Positions 51,275 through 61,096 of a stretch of DNA of 64,000 nt are shown one piece after another (the first letter of the stretch is position 1; every line of letters begins with the position of its first letter). The position numbers were made by a program, and so were the translations under genes. Location of the stretch: contig NZ_SBLB01000007.1 of the NCBI RefSeq assembly GCF_004138325.1, forward strand, positions 277,947-341,946, written 5' to 3'. The notes under the pieces are model-generated. The model was not told where the DNA came from. It saw only the letters and a list, made by a program, of their open reading frames with translations, and did no database searches. This DNA comes from Spirosoma sordidisoli. Lineage in GTDB: Bacteria; Bacteroidota; Bacteroidia; Cytophagales; Spirosomataceae.

Positions 51275-52810
51275 TTAATAACCGGGGTTCTGATCCTGCT
51301 GGCTCAGACGGGCGTTGTTGTCCAGCTCCTGTTGCGGAATGGGCAGCAGCTCCTGCCGGTTTCTTACGAAGTAGGCAATAGGCTCGGTGGCGAGCTTGTT
51401 TTGGGCTCTCCAGCGCAGGATGTCGCGGTTCCGAATCTGCTCGCCCGCCAGTTCGACCCGGCGTTCGTGGACAATGGCCCGGAATACTTCGTTTTTGCTG
51501 TTGACCGGGTAATTGGTGGTCGGGTAGGCAGGCATCGCTACGCTCGGGCGGGTCCGGACCTGGTTGAGCAGCGCAATGGCCGCAGCGGTGTTGCCAGCTT
51601 CGTTTTCGCACTCGGCCATGCCCAGCAGTACGTCGGCGTAGCGGATGATTTTCATGTTGATCCCCGACGTGTAGAACGTCTCGGCGTTTTTGTAGAGCGC
51701 TGTATACTTCCGCCAGCTCACTTTCTGGCTTACCCCGTTGAACACTTGCGCATTGCCCTGAACATCGGCGTCGGCCAGTACACGGGTGCCATTGTTGAAC
51801 GAGTCACCGATGAAGTAGAAGTTGAACTTGAGCCGTGGGTCGGTTTTGGCATCGCCCTTCGCTGTATTCTCGAATTCGGCCAGCAGCGAAGCCGACGGGA
51901 TCAGGTTACGCCAGCCGATGGGGCTATACTCCTGACTGCGGGTGGTCGTTTCGTTAGCTCCGCCGTCGTTCCCGTCGCCGTCCCAGTTAAAGTCGCCAAT
52001 TCTGGAGAAGCCGATCTCGAAAACCCCTTCGGCGTTGAACTTGCTTTCTTCCGTAAAATTATCCGTGTACTGATCGATCAGTCGGTACTGGCCCGAGCTG
52101 ATTACCTTCTGAAACTGCGTACGAGCATTGGCGTAGTCGCCTTTCTGCATGTAGGCGCGTCCCAGCAGAGCCGCAGCTGCACCCGACGTGGCCCGTCCGA
52201 GGTCGTTACCGCTGTAGGAAGCGGGCAGGTCAGCCTGGGCAGCAGTCAGATCGGCAATGATGGCGGCATACACTTCATCGACAGAGGCTCGGGGCTTGGT
52301 GCCGTCAACCGCCGTAACAACGCTGGTATAGAGCGGCACCCCGCCCCACAACGTAACCAGCTCAAGATAGGCCAGTCCCCGCAGAAAACGGGCTTCGCCA
52401 ACAGCCCGTTTGGCCAGGGTTGGGTTATCGTTGACCGTAGCTCCGTTATCGATAACGACGTTGGCCCGGTGGATGGACCGGTACAGCCCGTTCCAGACGG
52501 CGGCCGATACCGCGTTGTTCGGCAGCTGGGCGCCAATCAGAATCTGGTTACGGGGCGCTTCCAGCTGGCCACCGCCCGTTGCCATGTCGTCGCTGCGGAG
52601 GTCATGGGTGAAGAACCACTCGCGCCCGGTCAGGTTCAGACTTTGCCAGATGGCATAGACCGAGTTCACGCCGGAAACGAGCTGACTACCCGTTTTGTAG
52701 TAGATTTCGGTAGTTACCTGGTTGGGGTTGATCTTGTCCAGGCTACTGGTGCTACAGCCCATCAACAGGCTGAGGGCGACAACGCTGGTTGTTATATATT
52801 GACGATTCAT
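51275..52810 (-). CDS. RagB/SusD-family nutrient-uptake lipoprotein
   Basis: 511 residues, a surface lipoprotein (LLMGCSTSSLDKINPNQV, Cys19). The N-terminal TPR-helices (FLRGLAYLELVTLWGGVPLY) and the C-terminal SusD domain (LPIPQQELDNNARLSQQDQNPGY) are complete. With the SusC barrel just upstream it captures an oligosaccharide or other nutrient at the cell surface. The ligand cannot be told from sequence. Confidence 0.95.
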   Translation of the reverse strand: MNRQYITTSVVALSLLMGCSTSSLDKINPNQVTTEIYYKTGSQLVSGVNSVYAIWQSLNLTGREWFFTHDLRSDDMATGGGQLEAPRNQILIGAQLPNNAVSAAVWNGLYRSIHRANVVIDNGATVNDNPTLAKRAVGEARFLRGLAYLELVTLWGGVPLYTSVVTAVDGTKPRASVDEVYAAIIADLTAAQADLPASYSGNDLGRATSGAAAALLGRAYMQKGDYANARTQFQKVISSGQYRLIDQYTDNFTEESKFNAEGVFEIGFSRIGDFNWDGDGNDGGANETTTRSQEYSPIGWRNLIPSASLLAEFENTAKGDAKTDPRLKFNFYFIGDSFNNGTRVLADADVQGNAQVFNGVSQKVSWRKYTALYKNAETFYTSGINMKIIRYADVLLGMAECENEAGNTAAAIALLNQVRTRPSVAMPAYPTTNYPVNSKNEVFRAIVHERRVELAGEQIRNRDILRWRAQNKLATEPIAYFVRNRQELLPIPQQELDNNARLSQQDQNPGY

Positions 52811-52867
52811 TTCTGTAAGTAATTTATGGAAATGGCTGCTACTCTGTTTGTTGTGTGTACTTAGTCA

Positions 52868-55800
52868 TTAAAAGCCGAGCTGAAGGCCAATCGTCATGGT
52901 ACGAGCCTGCGGGAACTGACCGTAATCGACGCCGTTGGTCAGCGTTGCGTTGGCCCGTGAACCCACTTCAGGATCATAGCCTGTATACTTAGTAAACGTC
53001 AGAAGGTTAGTGGTTGATACATACAACCGGGCCCGGCTGAGCGTTCCGCGCGACCAGCTCTGCAGCATACCACCCGGCAGGTTGTAACCCAGGCTCAGGT
53101 TCTTCAGGCGCAGGTACGAACCGTCTTCCAGGAAACGATCCGACGTCCGGGTGTTGCCGTTCGGGTCACCGCTGACCGCACGGGGGATGTCAGTGTTGGT
53201 GTTCTCGGGCGTCCAGGCGTTGAGTACGCCGGTGCCGGCATTGAACAGCCGCAGCATACCTTCGGTCAGCACTTTCGTTCCGTTATAAATTTTGTTGCCC
53301 TGTACACCCTGGAAGAACAGCGCCAGGTCGAAATTGCGGTAGTTGGCATTGAAGTTAAAGCCGTAGTTGAACTTAGGCAGGAAGCTACCCAGGTTCACCC
53401 GGTCGCTGGCATCGATCGTGCCGTTACCGTCGACGTCAACAAACCGGACATCGCCGGGTTTCGCATTCGGCTGGCTGGCGCCCGACGTGACCTCGCCCGT
53501 GTTCTGGTAGATACCGGCCACTTTCCAGCCGTAGAACGACTGAATAGGCTCGCCGGCCACGGTGCGGGTAATGTCGTTGCCGCCGAAGTCGGCGTTCAGA
53601 CCGGCAAACAGTGGCGATACGTTGGGGCCGAGGCTCAGCACCTTGTTACGGATGGCGCTCAGGTTGGCCGATGCGTTGTACCGGAAAGCGCCCTTCTGTT
53701 TGTTATAGCCCAGCTGCAGCTCCAGACCCTGGTTGCGCATGTTGCCGATGTTGACAATGGGCGACTGCGAATAGCCGATCGAGGGCGCAATGGGCTGGGG
53801 CAGAATAAGCCCGTCGGTATTCCGGATAAAGTACTCGGCTGTCAGGGTAATGCTGTTGTTGAACAGGCCCAGATCGACGCCCACGTTGCTCATTTTGGTG
53901 ATTTCCCACTTCAGCGAGGTGTTGCCCAGACGATCGTAGAAAACCCCCTGCGTACGGACACCACCCAGAACGGCGTTGGTGTTCTGCGCCACCGCAACCT
54001 GCCAGTCGTAGTCGCCGATGCCGTTGAAGCCCAGCGAGCCATAGCTGGCCCGTAGTTTCAGTTCCGAGATAGCCGGCACATTCTTGATGAACGACTCCTC
54101 GCTGATTCGCCAGCCTACCGAAGCCGATGGGAAGTTACCCCACTTGTTGCCCGGAGCGAACTTCGACGAGCCGTCGCGCCGGATCGATGCGCTCAGCAGG
54201 TACTTGCCGCCGTATTCGTAGTTGACCCGGCCCAGATACGACAACAGGACGTTCTGGTTACGGCCACCCTGCAGACCCACACTGGTCGGCGACAGGGCCG
54301 AGATCTCCCGGATGTCGTTGGAAGGGGCCTGGCCGCTGCCGTTCAGGAAGTTGGAGTTGGCAGCCTGGCGCTCAGCTACCGCCACGGCGTTGAGGCTGTG
54401 TTTGCCAAAGGTGCGGTCGTAGGTCAGCTGGTTAGAAATCAGGGGCGATACGTAAACGTTGCGGTTGTCGGCGATCGTGGCCTGGGTGCGGGCGTTGAAG
54501 CTTTCGCTGTAGATGGGCTGGAAGGTAAAGTCGCGGTTCGACACGTAATCGACACCGCCCCGAATCCGGTAGGTCAGCCCTTCGATCAGCTTCACATCCA
54601 GATACGCGCTACCGAGCAGTTTGAACTGCTGGGAGTTGGTCCGATCCTGCAGCGCGGCCCGAACCGGGTTTTGCGGGTCAGACGCGTCTGCGCCATCGGG
54701 ACCCCGATAGCCGCCGGGCAGGAAAGGATCCGTAACCGGTATGTAAGGCGTCATTCTGATCATATTCTGCACCTGCGTACGGCCGCCGGCGCTCACCTCA
54801 CCATAGCGGTCACTGTAGGCCAGGGTCAGAGCCTGACCAAACGTGAACCGCTTGCTAATCGTATGGTCCGAGTTGAGCCGGAAGTTACCCCGCTTGTAGT
54901 TTGTACCGATCATGATCCCATCCTGGGTGAAGAACCCAACCGACGACAGGAACCGGGACCGCTCGTTACCACCCGACAGCTGAATGCTGTGCTGCTGAAT
55001 AGCGGCATTCCGGAATACTTCATCCTGCCAGTTGGTGTTGGTCTGCGCGTAGGTCTGGGTAGCGCCCGTGTAGATGGGGTCGTTCATATTCAGGAAGCGA
55101 CGGGGCCGCGCATCTACCGGCGGGCGGTTGGCCGCCAGGGCCGCATCATTCTCTGCATTTTGCAGCAGTGCCGTACCAAATTGCAGATACTGGTCGGTAT
55201 TGAGCAGGTCGAGTTGCCGCCAGGCGCTCTGAACACCGGCGTAGCCGTCGTAGCTCACATGGAGCCGACCGTCGGCTTTGCCACGTTTGGTGGTGATGAC
55301 GATAACCCCGTTGGCCGCCCGCGATCCGTAGATGGCGGCTGCACTGGCATCTTTCAGCACATCCACCGACTCAATATCCCGTGAATCGAAGTTGTTGAGG
55401 TCGCCGGTCGGGAAGCCATCGATGACGTAGAGCGGGTTAGAGGCAAACAGAATGGAGCCGATACCCCGGATGCGCACGATGGGCGACTCGCCGGGCGAAC
55501 CGTTGTTCACAACGCTTACCCCCGGAACCCGGCCCTGAATGGCGCTTTCGATGCTGGGAACGGGAAGTTGCGTTACTTCCTGCGCGGAGATCGATGAAAT
55601 AGCGCCCGTTACCGAGGCCCGTTTCTGGGTACCGTAACCAACAACAACTACCTCCGACAGCGCTTTCACGTCGTCGAGTAAGGTAACTGAAACCTGGCTG
55701 CGATCGCCAACCGGCACTTCCTGCGACACGTAGCCGACAAAGCTGAATACCAGTACCCCACGAGCCGGTACGTTGATGGTAAAGTTACCGTTGGGGTCAG

Positions 55801-56362
55801 TGGTAGTACCCCGGTTGGTGCCTTTCACCAGAACGCTGACGCCCGGTATACCCTGGCCGGTTTTGTCAATTACTCGTCCGCTGATATCGGCCAGAGGCTG
55901 GGAGGAGGTGGTAGTCCAGCCGATCTGTTCCAGTTTATCGAGCGTTCGCGACGGTATGCCCGTAGCTTCGGCGGGCTGGCTGGTGCCGGTCTGTACCTGT
56001 TCGATTTTCCGAAAAAGCCGGGGCTGTTTGTCTTTATTCGAAACGATGGCGTAGAAATTAGGCTGTATTTTCCGGAACGAAAGATCTTTTCCGGCCAGCA
56101 GCGTCGTGAGTTCGGTTTCCAGATTATTGACAGCATGGCGGCCCACCAGCACCTTGGTTTCGACCAGGCTGGATGGGTAAATAAATGATACGCGATAGCG
56201 TTGCTCCAGTTCGGTCAGCGCGTTCCGAAGCGTAAGCATGCGGGTGTCGCTCGCTCTGGCCTGTAAACTGGTGTACCGACTCGTTGACGCGAGCAGCTGT
56301 GCTCTGACCGATCCAATTCCGATCAGCAACAACAGCCACAGGGTAGATAGTATTTGCTTCAT
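52868..56362 (-). CDS. SusC/RagA-family TonB-dependent transporter with STN domain
   Basis: 1164 residues. Signal peptide, an STN signalling domain (about 30-115: VRAQLLAS, LRNALTELEQRYRVSFIYPS, VGRHAVNNLETEL), a CarboxypepD_reg domain (about 160-240, SGRVIDKTGQGIPGVSVLVKG), a plug with VVVGYGTQKRASVTGAISSI and then a TonB-dependent barrel ending in QARTMTIGLQLGF. The STN domain links it to the FecR/sigma pair upstream: substrate loading is passed to FecR, which frees the sigma factor to drive the operon. Confidence 0.96.
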   Translation of the reverse strand: MKQILSTLWLLLLIGIGSVRAQLLASTSRYTSLQARASDTRMLTLRNALTELEQRYRVSFIYPSSLVETKVLVGRHAVNNLETELTTLLAGKDLSFRKIQPNFYAIVSNKDKQPRLFRKIEQVQTGTSQPAEATGIPSRTLDKLEQIGWTTTSSQPLADISGRVIDKTGQGIPGVSVLVKGTNRGTTTDPNGNFTINVPARGVLVFSFVGYVSQEVPVGDRSQVSVTLLDDVKALSEVVVVGYGTQKRASVTGAISSISAQEVTQLPVPSIESAIQGRVPGVSVVNNGSPGESPIVRIRGIGSILFASNPLYVIDGFPTGDLNNFDSRDIESVDVLKDASAAAIYGSRAANGVIVITTKRGKADGRLHVSYDGYAGVQSAWRQLDLLNTDQYLQFGTALLQNAENDAALAANRPPVDARPRRFLNMNDPIYTGATQTYAQTNTNWQDEVFRNAAIQQHSIQLSGGNERSRFLSSVGFFTQDGIMIGTNYKRGNFRLNSDHTISKRFTFGQALTLAYSDRYGEVSAGGRTQVQNMIRMTPYIPVTDPFLPGGYRGPDGADASDPQNPVRAALQDRTNSQQFKLLGSAYLDVKLIEGLTYRIRGGVDYVSNRDFTFQPIYSESFNARTQATIADNRNVYVSPLISNQLTYDRTFGKHSLNAVAVAERQAANSNFLNGSGQAPSNDIREISALSPTSVGLQGGRNQNVLLSYLGRVNYEYGGKYLLSASIRRDGSSKFAPGNKWGNFPSASVGWRISEESFIKNVPAISELKLRASYGSLGFNGIGDYDWQVAVAQNTNAVLGGVRTQGVFYDRLGNTSLKWEITKMSNVGVDLGLFNNSITLTAEYFIRNTDGLILPQPIAPSIGYSQSPIVNIGNMRNQGLELQLGYNKQKGAFRYNASANLSAIRNKVLSLGPNVSPLFAGLNADFGGNDITRTVAGEPIQSFYGWKVAGIYQNTGEVTSGASQPNAKPGDVRFVDVDGNGTIDASDRVNLGSFLPKFNYGFNFNANYRNFDLALFFQGVQGNKIYNGTKVLTEGMLRLFNAGTGVLNAWTPENTNTDIPRAVSGDPNGNTRTSDRFLEDGSYLRLKNLSLGYNLPGGMLQSWSRGTLSRARLYVSTTNLLTFTKYTGYDPEVGSRANATLTNGVDYGQFPQARTMTIGLQLGF

Positions 56363-56380
56363 AACAGATTAATTGATTGA

Positions 56381-57373
56381 TTATTGAATGAGTATTTGGT
56401 TGCCTTTCCGCGTGATACGCAGATCGAACAGGGTGGATAGGCCGTTCAGGATGGTCTCTACGGAGTTGTTGGGCACGCTGCCCGACAGGGTTTGCCGGCC
56501 CAGCTCCGGATTGGTAATAACGACGTCGACACCGTACGTTTCCCGCAGCATATCGGCCACTTCCTGCAGGGTGGTATCCTCGAAGCGGAGTTTGTCGGCC
56601 TGCCACGACGACTGTACCGCCGGGTCGACCCGTTTTCGGTAGTAAATCCGCTTGTTGATATCGGCGAAGACCAGGTCGCCGGGACGCATGATCAACTTCT
56701 CTTTAGCGCGTTTACCAACGTCGAGCCGGATTTTCCCATTAGTCAGTACCACTTTAGCCCGGCTGGCGCGGGCCAGCACGTTGAACTGCGTGCCAAGCAC
56801 CTCGATGTTGAGCTTGTTGGGGAGGTGAACAACAAAGCGCTCGTGGTTTTGCTGGTGGGTAACCCGGAAGAAGCCTTCGCCATCGAGCCATACTTCGCGC
56901 GCCTGGCCAGGGCGCCACTGTTCGGCAAGCCGCAAGCGACTGTTGCCGTTCAGCGTTACAACGGAGCCATCGGAGAGGGTGAGGGTGCGAATTTTCCCGA
57001 AGGGCGTCTGGTGGGTCAGCTCGGCGGGCTGGCGCTGATTATATAGCCAGAAACTGCCGAGTGCGATCAGCAGGGCACCCACAAACACAGCCGCCCAGCG
57101 CATAGGCTGTCGCCAGCTGGTCAATGGTCTGATAGCTAGAGTTGGCTGGGCAGATAGTGATTGCCGGGCTTCGTTCAGGCGTTGCCAGAGCGGGTCCGCT
57201 GCCGGAGCTGAAAGGGGTGAGGTAGTTTGCCAGCTGGGCTGACCCAACTGCTTATCGAGTCGGTTTGCCAGGTACGCACGGCCCTCATCTGTATTGAACC
57301 AGGTCAGAACACGCTGGGCTTCTTCGGGCGTAATCTGGTTGGCAAAATACCGATTGAGTACATCGTCTGTCAT
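56381..57373 (-). CDS. FecR-family anti-sigma/transduction protein
   Basis: 330 residues: a cytoplasmic N-terminal sigma-binding segment (MTDDVLNRYFANQITPEEAQRVL...), one membrane helix (about 92-112, AVFVGALLIALGSFWLYN), and a periplasmic FecR domain (about 120-330, RTLTLSDGSVVTLNGNSRLR and a DUF4974-type tail TVDVVIT-like). It relays the TonB-transporter signal to the sigma factor. It lies 18 bases upstream of SusC and 80 bases after the sigma gene. Confidence 0.94.
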   Translation of the reverse strand: MTDDVLNRYFANQITPEEAQRVLTWFNTDEGRAYLANRLDKQLGQPSWQTTSPLSAPAADPLWQRLNEARQSLSAQPTLAIRPLTSWRQPMRWAAVFVGALLIALGSFWLYNQRQPAELTHQTPFGKIRTLTLSDGSVVTLNGNSRLRLAEQWRPGQAREVWLDGEGFFRVTHQQNHERFVVHLPNKLNIEVLGTQFNVLARASRAKVVLTNGKIRLDVGKRAKEKLIMRPGDLVFADINKRIYYRKRVDPAVQSSWQADKLRFEDTTLQEVADMLRETYGVDVVITNPELGRQTLSGSVPNNSVETILNGLSTLFDLRITRKGNQILIQ

Positions 57374-57452
57374 AGGGTATAGGAGTCCATTTACTCACTA
57401 TACACCACAGCGTTTCTAAAGTATTATTGGAATCAAAAAAAAAGTTCTGATT

Positions 57453-58040
57453 TTAATGATATAGGCTGCTCAGCACGGCAATCACCAGTGTAGGCAGGTC
57501 GGCATGATGCCGCAGGTAGTCGCGCAGAAAGCGACAGGCGTGGTAATAATGGATTTTAACCGTATTGATCGAGATGCGAAGTTGTGAGGCTACTTCTTCG
57601 TTGGTCAGCCCCACTTCGGAGCGGAGGGTGAATACCAGTCGGCGCTGGGGCGGCAGCAGCTGCAGGCCCTGACGAACAACCGAGCTGTATTCATTTAATG
57701 TAATTGACTCTTCGGTCGAGGTATCTGCTTCGGGCAAAAGTGCCTGCCGCTCAATATGCCGCAGAATGGCCCGCCTGTCGTCGCGAAGCCGGTTAATGAT
57801 CTGGTTTCGCATGGCAGTAGCCAGATAGGCTTTTATCGACTGCGATGCGTCGAGCTGGGTTCGGTGCGTCCAGAGTTTCAGGTATACCTCCTGCAGCGCG
57901 TCTTCGGCCAGTTCCGGATCTTTCACGTACTGAACGGCAATACTGTACAGATAACGATAGTACCGTCGAAACAGCGTTTCAAAGGCTGTTTCGTCGTGTT
58001 GACTCAGACGATACGTTAGTTCGGCATCCGTTACTTCCAT
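57453..58040 (-). CDS. ECF-type RNA polymerase sigma factor
   Basis: 195 residues with sigma region 2 (about 15-80, ETLFRRYYRYLYSIAVQYVKDPELAEDALQEVYLKLW) and region 4 (about 125-175, PPQRRLVFTLRSEVGLTNEEVASQL) and no region 3. The FecI-type factor of this locus: with FecR and the STN-bearing SusC downstream on the same strand it controls the uptake genes. Probably held inactive by FecR until ligand binding. Confidence 0.94.
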   Translation of the reverse strand: MEVTDAELTYRLSQHDETAFETLFRRYYRYLYSIAVQYVKDPELAEDALQEVYLKLWTHRTQLDASQSIKAYLATAMRNQIINRLRDDRRAILRHIERQALLPEADTSTEESITLNEYSSVVRQGLQLLPPQRRLVFTLRSEVGLTNEEVASQLRISINTVKIHYYHACRFLRDYLRHHADLPTLVIAVLSSLYH

Positions 58041-58093
58041 GATAATTCGGCAGTCGTTCTTAAACCACTAGCTCCTATAGAATTGATCGTAGA

Positions 58094-58101
58094 CAAATGT
58101 A
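58094..58101 (-). promoter_or_regulatory. Probable promoter element of the sigma factor gene
   Basis: TACATTTG on the minus strand, 54 bases before the start at 58040, fits TAnnTTTG, with no clear -33. Confidence 0.35.
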
Positions 58102-58197
58102 AAAAAGAATAAGTCTGGTTAGTATAAGAATACTTTTTATTTGCTGGGTGCAATCGTAAACTTGCACTTCCAATCGAGAATTTGCCCCACCTTACGC

Positions 58198-60624
58198 ATG
58201 CGCTACGCTAAAGCTTCGCTCTTTGTTATTCTGACTGTTTTATTGGTTTACGCGTTGAATCGCCCCTGGGGTGTAGTGCCGGCATTCGGGCCTTTACTGA
58301 GTCCATTTGTGGGTTTCTGGCAGAACGCCGAGACCACTGAAGCCGCTGATGAAGAGCTGATCCTGAAAGGCACCCGGGCACCCGTTACTGTCGTATTCGA
58401 TGACCTGGCTATTCCGCACGTGTTTGCGCAGAACGACCGCGACGCTTATTTCGCGCAGGGGTACCTGACGGCCCGTGATCGGCTCTGGCAGATGGAATTT
58501 CAGACACACGCTGCCGCCGGGCGCGTGGCCGAGATTGTGGGCGATCGGGCGCTGGAGCTGGACCGGTACAACCGGCGGCTGGGAATGGGGTTCGGCGCCG
58601 AACGATCCGTCAAGGCCATGCTGACCGATCCGCGCTCGCGGGAGTCAGTAGAAGCGTATACCGCCGGGGTCAATGCTTACATCAGCCAGCTCAGCCCGGC
58701 TCAGTACCCACTGGAGTACAAACTGCTCGGCTACAAACCCGAACCCTGGCAGGCTATCAAGTGCGCCTATTTCCTGAAATACATGTCGGGCGTGCTGGCG
58801 CTTGGGGCCGACGACCTGAACATGAGCAATGTGCTCCGCCGGATTGGCCCGGCGGCTACCGCCGATCTGTTTCCCGACTACCCGTTTCGCGAAGATCCTA
58901 TCATTCCGGTGGGTACGTCCTGGGATTTCAAACCAGTTGCTGTACCGGCCACTCCGCCCAACGCGTTTACCAGCAGCGAACCGCTGGCGATGAAATGGCC
59001 CGATCACGACCCGGCTATTGGGAGTAACAACTGGGCGGTTGGTCCGCAAAAGTCAGCCACCGGCTATCCTATTCTGGCCAACGATCCGCACCTGTCGCTC
59101 AGCCTGCCGTCTATCTGGTATCAGATGCAGCTCGTTACTCCAACCATGAATGTATACGGGGCCACCATGCCCGGCGCACCGGGGGTAATTATCGGGTTCA
59201 ACAAACAGGTGGCCTGGGGCGTCACCAACGTGGGGGCTGATGTACTCGATTTTTATCAGATACGTTTCCGGGATGCCTCGCAGCGGGAGTACTGGCATGA
59301 CAACCGCTGGAAACCCGTTACCCGTCGTATCGAGCGAATCAAGGTGAAAGGGCAGGCCGACGTAATAGATACCGTATTGTATACGCACCACGGCCCCGTT
59401 ATGTACATGGCTGGCCAGAAACCGTTCGCCAAAAATGTTCCGGTGGGGTATGCCGCCCGCTGGATCGCCCACGAAGAGTCGAACGATTTTCTGACGTATT
59501 ACCTCCTCGACCGGGCTAAAAACCACGCCGATTATCGCGAAGCGCTGCGTTATTACGGAGCCCCTGCCCAAAACTTCGTGTTTGCCGATGTAGCCAGAGA
59601 CATTGCCATCTCGCCCAATGGTCGCTTTCCGTTGAAGTGGAAAGATCAGGGTAAGTTTTTGCTCGACGGGACTAACCCGGCTCATGACTGGCAGGGCTGG
59701 ATTCCGGCCGCGCATAATCCGCACGTTAAAAACCCACCGCGCGGGTTTGTCAGCTCCGCTAACCAGTCGTCTACCGACCCAACCTATCCGTATTACATCA
59801 ACTGGCAGTTTGCTCCCTACGAGCGGGGTGTACGCATCAACCAACGGTTAGCGCGCATGCAACAGGCTACTCCCGACAGTCTGCGGCAGCTACAGAACGA
59901 CAATATGAACGTGCGGGCGGCCAACGCTCTGCCCGTGTTTCTGAACTATGTACAGACGCAAAAGCTGACAGGCCAGCAGCCCAAGGCACTGGCGGTGCTG
60001 AAAGCCTGGCGTTACACCAATGATGTGAGCGAAATAGCACCGACCATCTTCACCGAATGGACGCGGCAATGCATGGACGCGGTCTGGAACGATAATTTTC
60101 CGAACAATGACTCGACCACTCTGCGCTACCCCAGCTTTGACCGTACGCTCCAGCTGGCCGAAAAAGACCCCAGTGCCAGCTGGTTCGACGATGTTAACAC
60201 GCCCGCCCGCGAAACCATCAATGATGTACTGACGCAGAGTTTCCGCGCGGCTGTCGATTCGCTGACCCGGCAGCACGGCCCACTCGGTACGTCATGGCAG
60301 TGGGGGAAGCACAAAGCCACCCGCATCAGTCACCTGGCCCGGCTCGACGCCCTCAGCGCGCTGAACGTACAGATTGGCGGAGGGAATGGTATCGTAAACG
60401 CCACGACCGAGCGTACCGGCCCCTCCTGGCGGATGGTGGTAGCCCTCGGCCCGAAGCCGAGAGCCTACGGCGTTTATCCGGGTGGGCAGTCCGGTAACCC
60501 CGGGAGCCCACACTACCTCAACATGCTGGAAACCTGGCGTACGGGGCAACTCAACGAATTGCTCTTTTTGCTGTCGGCCGATGAGAAACATGCCCGAATC
60601 AGGCGCCGGGTTACTATAAAATAA
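58198..60624 (+). CDS. Penicillin acylase family N-terminal nucleophile hydrolase
   Basis: 808 residues. A membrane-near N-terminus (about 1-25, signal anchor or peptide), an alpha chain beginning APVTVVFDDLAIPHVFAQND and ARDRLWQMEFQTHAAAGRVAE, then the autocleavage point before Ser276 in AIGSNNWAVGPQKSATG, with the beta chain after it (about 276-808). The Ser nucleophile is released at the new N-terminus. Members cleave penicillin or acyl-homoserine-lactone amides, and this one may degrade quorum signals or other N-acyl amides in the periplasm. The ATG at 58198 is preferred to the TTG at 58141. Confidence 0.92.
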   Translation: MRYAKASLFVILTVLLVYALNRPWGVVPAFGPLLSPFVGFWQNAETTEAADEELILKGTRAPVTVVFDDLAIPHVFAQNDRDAYFAQGYLTARDRLWQMEFQTHAAAGRVAEIVGDRALELDRYNRRLGMGFGAERSVKAMLTDPRSRESVEAYTAGVNAYISQLSPAQYPLEYKLLGYKPEPWQAIKCAYFLKYMSGVLALGADDLNMSNVLRRIGPAATADLFPDYPFREDPIIPVGTSWDFKPVAVPATPPNAFTSSEPLAMKWPDHDPAIGSNNWAVGPQKSATGYPILANDPHLSLSLPSIWYQMQLVTPTMNVYGATMPGAPGVIIGFNKQVAWGVTNVGADVLDFYQIRFRDASQREYWHDNRWKPVTRRIERIKVKGQADVIDTVLYTHHGPVMYMAGQKPFAKNVPVGYAARWIAHEESNDFLTYYLLDRAKNHADYREALRYYGAPAQNFVFADVARDIAISPNGRFPLKWKDQGKFLLDGTNPAHDWQGWIPAAHNPHVKNPPRGFVSSANQSSTDPTYPYYINWQFAPYERGVRINQRLARMQQATPDSLRQLQNDNMNVRAANALPVFLNYVQTQKLTGQQPKALAVLKAWRYTNDVSEIAPTIFTEWTRQCMDAVWNDNFPNNDSTTLRYPSFDRTLQLAEKDPSASWFDDVNTPARETINDVLTQSFRAAVDSLTRQHGPLGTSWQWGKHKATRISHLARLDALSALNVQIGGGNGIVNATTERTGPSWRMVVALGPKPRAYGVYPGGQSGNPGSPHYLNMLETWRTGQLNELLFLLSADEKHARIRRRVTIK

Positions 60625-60678
60625 GGTCACGATCAGATCAATATATCAATCAACGCGACTACGGGTCGTTTCTGGAAT

Positions 60679-61041
60679 ATGCGTCAAATTATTGCCATTG
60701 CCGTGCTGAGTTTGCTGGTGCAGCTCGTTTTTCCCTGGTGGAGTCTGGCTGTTGTATCATTTGCTATCTGCTGCTGGCGGAGTCCAGGCGCGGGACGGGC
60801 CTTTGTGTATGGCTTCGTCGGGGTGGGTATTGTCTGGCTGCTGTACGCCCTGATGATACAGCTCCGCACCGACGGGGTTTTTGTGGGGCGGATGAGCGAG
60901 TTGCTTTTTAAAACGAACGGAGGGGTGCTGCCGGTCCTGGTGACAACGCTGGTGAGCGGTCTGGTGGGTGGTTTAGCCGGAGTGGCCGGATTCTTTGTCC
61001 GGCAGGCCAGCGGAAATCAAATCGCAAATCGTATCTCCTAA
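60679..61041 (+). CDS. Small membrane protein of unknown function
   Basis: 120 residues with three to four hydrophobic segments (about 2-20, 22-32, 42-62, 88-110). No family recognised. It lies 55 bases after the penicillin acylase and ahead of the OmpH-like gene, whose own promoter sits at its 3' end. Confidence 0.6.
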   Translation: MRQIIAIAVLSLLVQLVFPWWSLAVVSFAICCWRSPGAGRAFVYGFVGVGIVWLLYALMIQLRTDGVFVGRMSELLFKTNGGVLPVLVTTLVSGLVGGLAGVAGFFVRQASGNQIANRIS

Positions 61042-61054
61042 TCGTAAATCCCTA

Positions 61055-61062
61055 TACCTTTG
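61055..61062 (+). promoter_or_regulatory. Probable promoter element of the OmpH-like gene
   Basis: TACCTTTG, 35 bases before the GTG start at 61097, supports that start over the longer TTG frame at 60995. Confidence 0.5.
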
Positions 61063-61096
61063 TAAGATAAACAAGTCACTAACTAATTCATTTATC

